Below, in pieces: positions 61,287 to 64,000 of a stretch of DNA of 64,000 bases. A program made the translations under genes and the position numbers. Source of the DNA: Chloroflexi bacterium HGW-Chloroflexi-6 (GTDB taxonomy: Bacteria > Chloroflexota > Anaerolineae > Anaerolineales > Villigracilaceae); the NCBI GenBank assembly GCA_002840685.1, contig PHBU01000001.1, positions 310,001-374,000 on the forward strand, written 5' to 3'. Position 1 is the first letter of the stretch. Each line of letters opens with the position of its first letter. The notes beneath the pieces were generated by a model that searched no databases, had not been told where the DNA came from, and was given only the letters and a program-made list of their open reading frames with translations.

Positions 61287-63734
61287 TTAAGAGTTGAAGG
61301 ATTGAGGCAGGGAAAAATGAAAGGCTGCGCCCTTACCAACGTCAGACTGCGCCCAGATCCGCCCGCCGTGCCGCAGGAGTATGCGATGCACGATCGCCAG
61401 GCCGATACCGGTGCCGGAAAACTCTTCATCTCGATGAAGACGCTGGAAAACCCCAAAGAGTTTGTCAGCGTAGCGCATGTCAAACCCGGCGCCATTGTCA
61501 AAGACATGGTAGACAACCTCGACATCGTTGTGATCGCTGGAAATTTCAACCCGCGCCTGTGAGTTTTTGGATGAGTATTTAACCGCATTGTTGATCAGGT
61601 TCACCCAGACCTGCCGGATCAAAGCCGGGTCAGCAAACCCGGGTGACAGATCTCCCAGAACCCATTCAACCGTGGGTTCACCGGTCTCGGGCTTGATATC
61701 ATCAACCAATTCGCGCACGATTTGATTCATATCCACTGCTTTGATTTGAATTTGCTGGCGGCCTACGCGCGAGAAAGCAAGCAAATCATCAATCAAAATG
61801 CCCATACGTTTGGTATTTTGAGTAATTCGGTCAAGCAGTTGCCTGGCATCATCATTCAGGGCAAGGCGGTGCTCGCGTTCAAGAATACTTGAAAAGCCTA
61901 AAATAGAGCGTAACGGCGAGCGCAAATCGTGTGAAACCGAATAAGCAAAGGATTCCAGTTCCTTGTTGGTGTATTCCAGTTTTTCAACCAGCGCCTGCAA
62001 TTGCGCCTGAGACTGGAGCAGCTTTTCCTCCGCTTTGCGGCGTTGTTCAAGCAACAAAACGCTTTGCAGCGCGCCGCTTACCAAAGCCCGCAAAGCATTG
62101 GTTACAGAGATGTACCTAGGCTCAACTTCGATCAGCATAAACCCCAGGCGATCTTCCTTGGAGTACAAGGCTTCTACGATCAGCTCAGAGCTGGTGAGCA
62201 CTGCTCTTAACTCATTCGGTACCAGATCCTTGGAAGGAAAAATAATCCCGGCGGGGGCAATTTCAATTCGATTTCCGTTGCGCCAGGCATAAATCAGACG
62301 CGAAAGATCGGCAGGGTTTTGGGGGTCTTCAAATAGGGAAATATAGCAGGCGCTAACATAAAACCGCGCCAGTTCACTGCTCAAAACATCCAAAATGCCC
62401 GTCAGGTCAAACGTTGTCATCAACGATTCGCTGATCTCGCGTAACGCCAGGTCACGGAATTCGATCTCAGTCTGACGCGCGTTTTCGAGCAGCTCCATCG
62501 TAACGCCGAGGCGAAGATAGGCGCGTGCTTCGATTTGATCAAGGAGCGTTTGCAGGCGAGGGTCAGCCAAACAGCATCTGACTTGATGCAGAAATATCGC
62601 AACACAGCGATGCCAGGAGGCTACCTCGACGCCCAGTTCAAATCCTTCGCGCTGGGCCTGTTCGAGGCTGCCCAAAAATTCCCTACCCGCACCGCAGGTC
62701 AGATCTGAACGAATGGCCTCGAGCCACGATAGCACCCAGGCTTCGACTCGCGCGGCGCGAATATAGGCAAGACTGGCACATGCCGATACAATGATGGCCG
62801 GTTGTTGCTCACGCAAGGTCTTAGACCAATCCTTGCTATGTCGGGTGACAACCAGGGGCTCGGAAGGCAGGGAATCGCTGCACCCGCATGAATTGCGCAC
62901 AACCATCGGCGCAAATGAGATATTCTTTTCAGGGACAGTCTGACCAGAAATCTGCTTTAGCAAAACGCGGGCTGACAATGCCCCCTGATCGCGAATATCC
63001 TGTCGAATGGATGTCAACGGCACCTGCGCAAAACGTGCTTCAACATCGTCAAACCCAGTTAGGGCCACCTGCTCAGGGATTTGAATCCCATGCTCGCACA
63101 GCACATCCATAGCGCCCAGGGCCATGGAATCATTGGATGACACAATCGCTTCAAACGAGAGTTTCTCACGAGCGAGAAACTCTCGCATCACAAAAGCGCC
63201 AGAAGAAAGACTGTAATCGCCATTAAGAACGAGGTTCAAATCTGGTTTCAGGCCATGCTCCACCAGCGTTTCACAAAAGGCCTGGAAGCGCTCTTCAGCC
63301 TCCTGCTGACCAATCGGTCCACGCAGGAAGGCCAGGCGTTTGTAGCCATGTACTTTGATCAAGTGGGTGACGATATCGCGAATCGCTTGCTTGCTTTCGA
63401 CCATCACACAGGGTGTGCCTGGCATGGATAGAGCAATGCTGACTTTGGGAATATGTACGTAACGCTGAAAGAAAGCTTGCATTTCTTGAGCACTGATCGG
63501 GTGCGCCAGCGTGCCAGAAATGATGATGCCATCTACATTATTTTTATCTACAAGATCGAACAAAACGTTACGCTGGAACTCAAAGCCACGGTATGCGCGC
63601 AATGCCCCGCTTGTAAAGCAGATTACATGAACCCCCGCCTCGCGGGCAACATCAACCACACCACTATACAGCGCAGACTCATATTTATTTTGCGTTGTGC
63701 TGACAAAGAGTCCAATCGTCAGTGGGTCTGGCAT
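61287..63734 (-). CDS. hybrid sensor histidine kinase with LacI-type ligand-binding domain
   Basis: 815 residues. The start at 63734 follows a TACAAT by six bases. Residues about 1-300 match the LacI/GalR periplasmic-binding fold (TIGLFVSTTQNKYESALYSGVVDVAREAGVHV, AIVSSNDSMALGAMDVLCEHGIQIPEQVALTGFDD), without a helix-turn-helix and without a signal peptide. A cysteine cluster (NSCGCSD) follows. A helical and GAF-like region spans about 330-580, then HisKA with His602 (SVSHDLRSPLRSI) and HATPase_c (NLINNAVKYSS, VFDNGAGFDMRYADKLFGVFQRLH, GTGIGLAI). It would phosphorylate an unseen response regulator in response to a cytosolic sugar-like ligand. No regulator gene is adjacent. Confidence 0.88.
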   Translation of the reverse strand: MPDPLTIGLFVSTTQNKYESALYSGVVDVAREAGVHVICFTSGALRAYRGFEFQRNVLFDLVDKNNVDGIIISGTLAHPISAQEMQAFFQRYVHIPKVSIALSMPGTPCVMVESKQAIRDIVTHLIKVHGYKRLAFLRGPIGQQEAEERFQAFCETLVEHGLKPDLNLVLNGDYSLSSGAFVMREFLAREKLSFEAIVSSNDSMALGAMDVLCEHGIQIPEQVALTGFDDVEARFAQVPLTSIRQDIRDQGALSARVLLKQISGQTVPEKNISFAPMVVRNSCGCSDSLPSEPLVVTRHSKDWSKTLREQQPAIIVSACASLAYIRAARVEAWVLSWLEAIRSDLTCGAGREFLGSLEQAQREGFELGVEVASWHRCVAIFLHQVRCCLADPRLQTLLDQIEARAYLRLGVTMELLENARQTEIEFRDLALREISESLMTTFDLTGILDVLSSELARFYVSACYISLFEDPQNPADLSRLIYAWRNGNRIEIAPAGIIFPSKDLVPNELRAVLTSSELIVEALYSKEDRLGFMLIEVEPRYISVTNALRALVSGALQSVLLLEQRRKAEEKLLQSQAQLQALVEKLEYTNKELESFAYSVSHDLRSPLRSILGFSSILEREHRLALNDDARQLLDRITQNTKRMGILIDDLLAFSRVGRQQIQIKAVDMNQIVRELVDDIKPETGEPTVEWVLGDLSPGFADPALIRQVWVNLINNAVKYSSKNSQARVEISSDHNDVEVVYHVFDNGAGFDMRYADKLFGVFQRLHRDEEFSGTGIGLAIVHRILLRHGGRIWAQSDVGKGAAFHFSLPQSFNS

Positions 63735-63740
63735 ATTAAT

Positions 63741-63746
63741 ATTGTA
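63741..63746 (-). promoter_or_regulatory. -10 box (TACAAT), leaderless start
   Basis: On the reverse strand TACAAT ends six bases before the ATG at 63734, without a Shine-Dalgarno. Confidence 0.5.
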
Positions 63747-63804
63747 CTCCAAAGGACTCTTCAAAAAACCTGCCAAGAATGTTAGTTCAAGTCAGGCAAA
63801 CAAT

Positions 63805-63858
63805 AATCCCGTTCGGTATGCGAGACCTTTTCAAGGGTCTGACACACCGAACGGGATT
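63805..63858. terminator. long inverted repeat, probable bidirectional terminator
   Basis: AATCCCGTTCGGT (63805-63817) and ACCGAACGGGATT (63846-63858) are perfect 13-base inverted arms; AGACC and GGTCT can extend the stem nearer the loop. It lies between the last partial gene and the kinase promoter. T runs are weak, so a repeat element or protein-binding site is an alternative. Confidence 0.55.
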
Positions 63859-63883
63859 AGACGCAACAACGTAAAATGATGGG

Positions 63884-64000
63884 CTAGCGCCAAAATGCGG
63901 GCAGGAAAATCCGGATGGCGACATCGAGCAAGAAACCGAGCATGAACAGTCCGCCAAAAGCGCGGTTATTGCCAAAAGCCAGCGGGGCGAAGAAGAGCGG
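63884..64000 (-). CDS. C-terminal end of a membrane protein, partial
   Basis: The reverse strand is open from the window edge to a TAG at 63884, giving 38 residues ending GFLLDVAIRIFLPAFWR. The segment includes a hydrophobic helix (FGGLFMLGFLLDVAIRIFL). The family cannot be judged from this fragment. Confidence 0.5.
   Translation of the reverse strand, partial: PLFFAPLAFGNNRAFGGLFMLGFLLDVAIRIFLPAFWR

Noticed and set aside
63805..63858. Transposon or integration-site ends
   Set aside because: The perfect inverted arms are not accompanied by a transposase, integrase or flanking direct repeat; terminator or regulatory hairpin is simpler.

Overview
The window looks like chromosomal DNA of a heterotrophic, probably anaerobic, member of the Chloroflexota (Anaerolineae-like). 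This is inferred from gene content and style: moderately GC-rich DNA, many lipoproteins with beta-propellers, a TPR-CHAT protein, a pyrophosphate-type phosphofructokinase, modular cellulases with Pro/Thr linkers, and Reg_prop/WD40 repeats. No rRNA, tRNA, CRISPR array, transposase or phage gene was found. No gene-free stretch exceeds 300 bases; the longest gaps (31211-31504, 44545-44836, 38032-38320, 8651-8890, 5408-5627) hold leaders, promoters, terminators or degenerate repeats.

Layout. 1-2083: a lipoyl E2 subunit (cut by the window edge) behind a lactate-permease-like transporter. 2165-6704: a same-strand run of flippase-like membrane protein, zinc-lacking MDR dehydrogenase, ComB-like phosphatase, 6-pyruvoyl-tetrahydropterin-synthase-like enzyme and GT4 glycosyltransferase, possibly for a glycosylated pterin or lipid. 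6701-17876: an ABC exporter, RarD-like transporter, PPi-phosphofructokinase, a 50-residue membrane protein, a class III aminotransferase, small secreted proteins, a P-loop kinase/DUF4037 pair, a DUF309-zinc ribbon protein and a cyclase. 17938-29093: CapA-like and propeller lipoproteins, an Hsp70-like ATPase paired with a coiled-coil/GyrA-C-like protein, a nucleotidyltransferase, DUF1801, an FAD-dependent desaturase-like enzyme and an MFS permease.

29213-44544 is the most distinctive part. A WD40 lipoprotein precedes a sigma factor, a cytosolic zinc-finger/beta-sandwich putative anti-sigma factor, a TPR-CHAT (caspase-like) protease and a secreted subtilisin with two CBM3 modules. Two secreted cellulases follow: GH5-CBM3-CBM2 and GH5-CBM3-CBM2-GH6. 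A plausible reading is a protease-controlled transcription switch next to a cellulose-degradation locus.

44837-57396: a UPF1-like SF1 helicase overlapping an unknown partner, an esterase lipoprotein, a YddG-like exporter, an ABC-F protein, and a six-gene partner-switching operon (unknown protein, RsbW-like kinase, STAS, two patatin-like lipases, cNMP-SpoIIE phosphatase). 57451-64000: an aminotransferase, a membrane protein, an ECF sigma/anti-sigma pair, a LacI-sensor histidine kinase and the tail of another membrane protein.

Four cross-cutting observations stand out. Six genes have a -10-like hexamer 6-7 bases before the ATG and no Shine-Dalgarno, suggesting leaderless mRNAs. An in-frame 72-bp palindromic element lies inside the desaturase gene, with weaker intergenic-repeat-like segments inside three other genes. 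Three convergent gene pairs share a 4-base stop-codon overlap. Several promoters have the extended -10 form TGnTATAAT.
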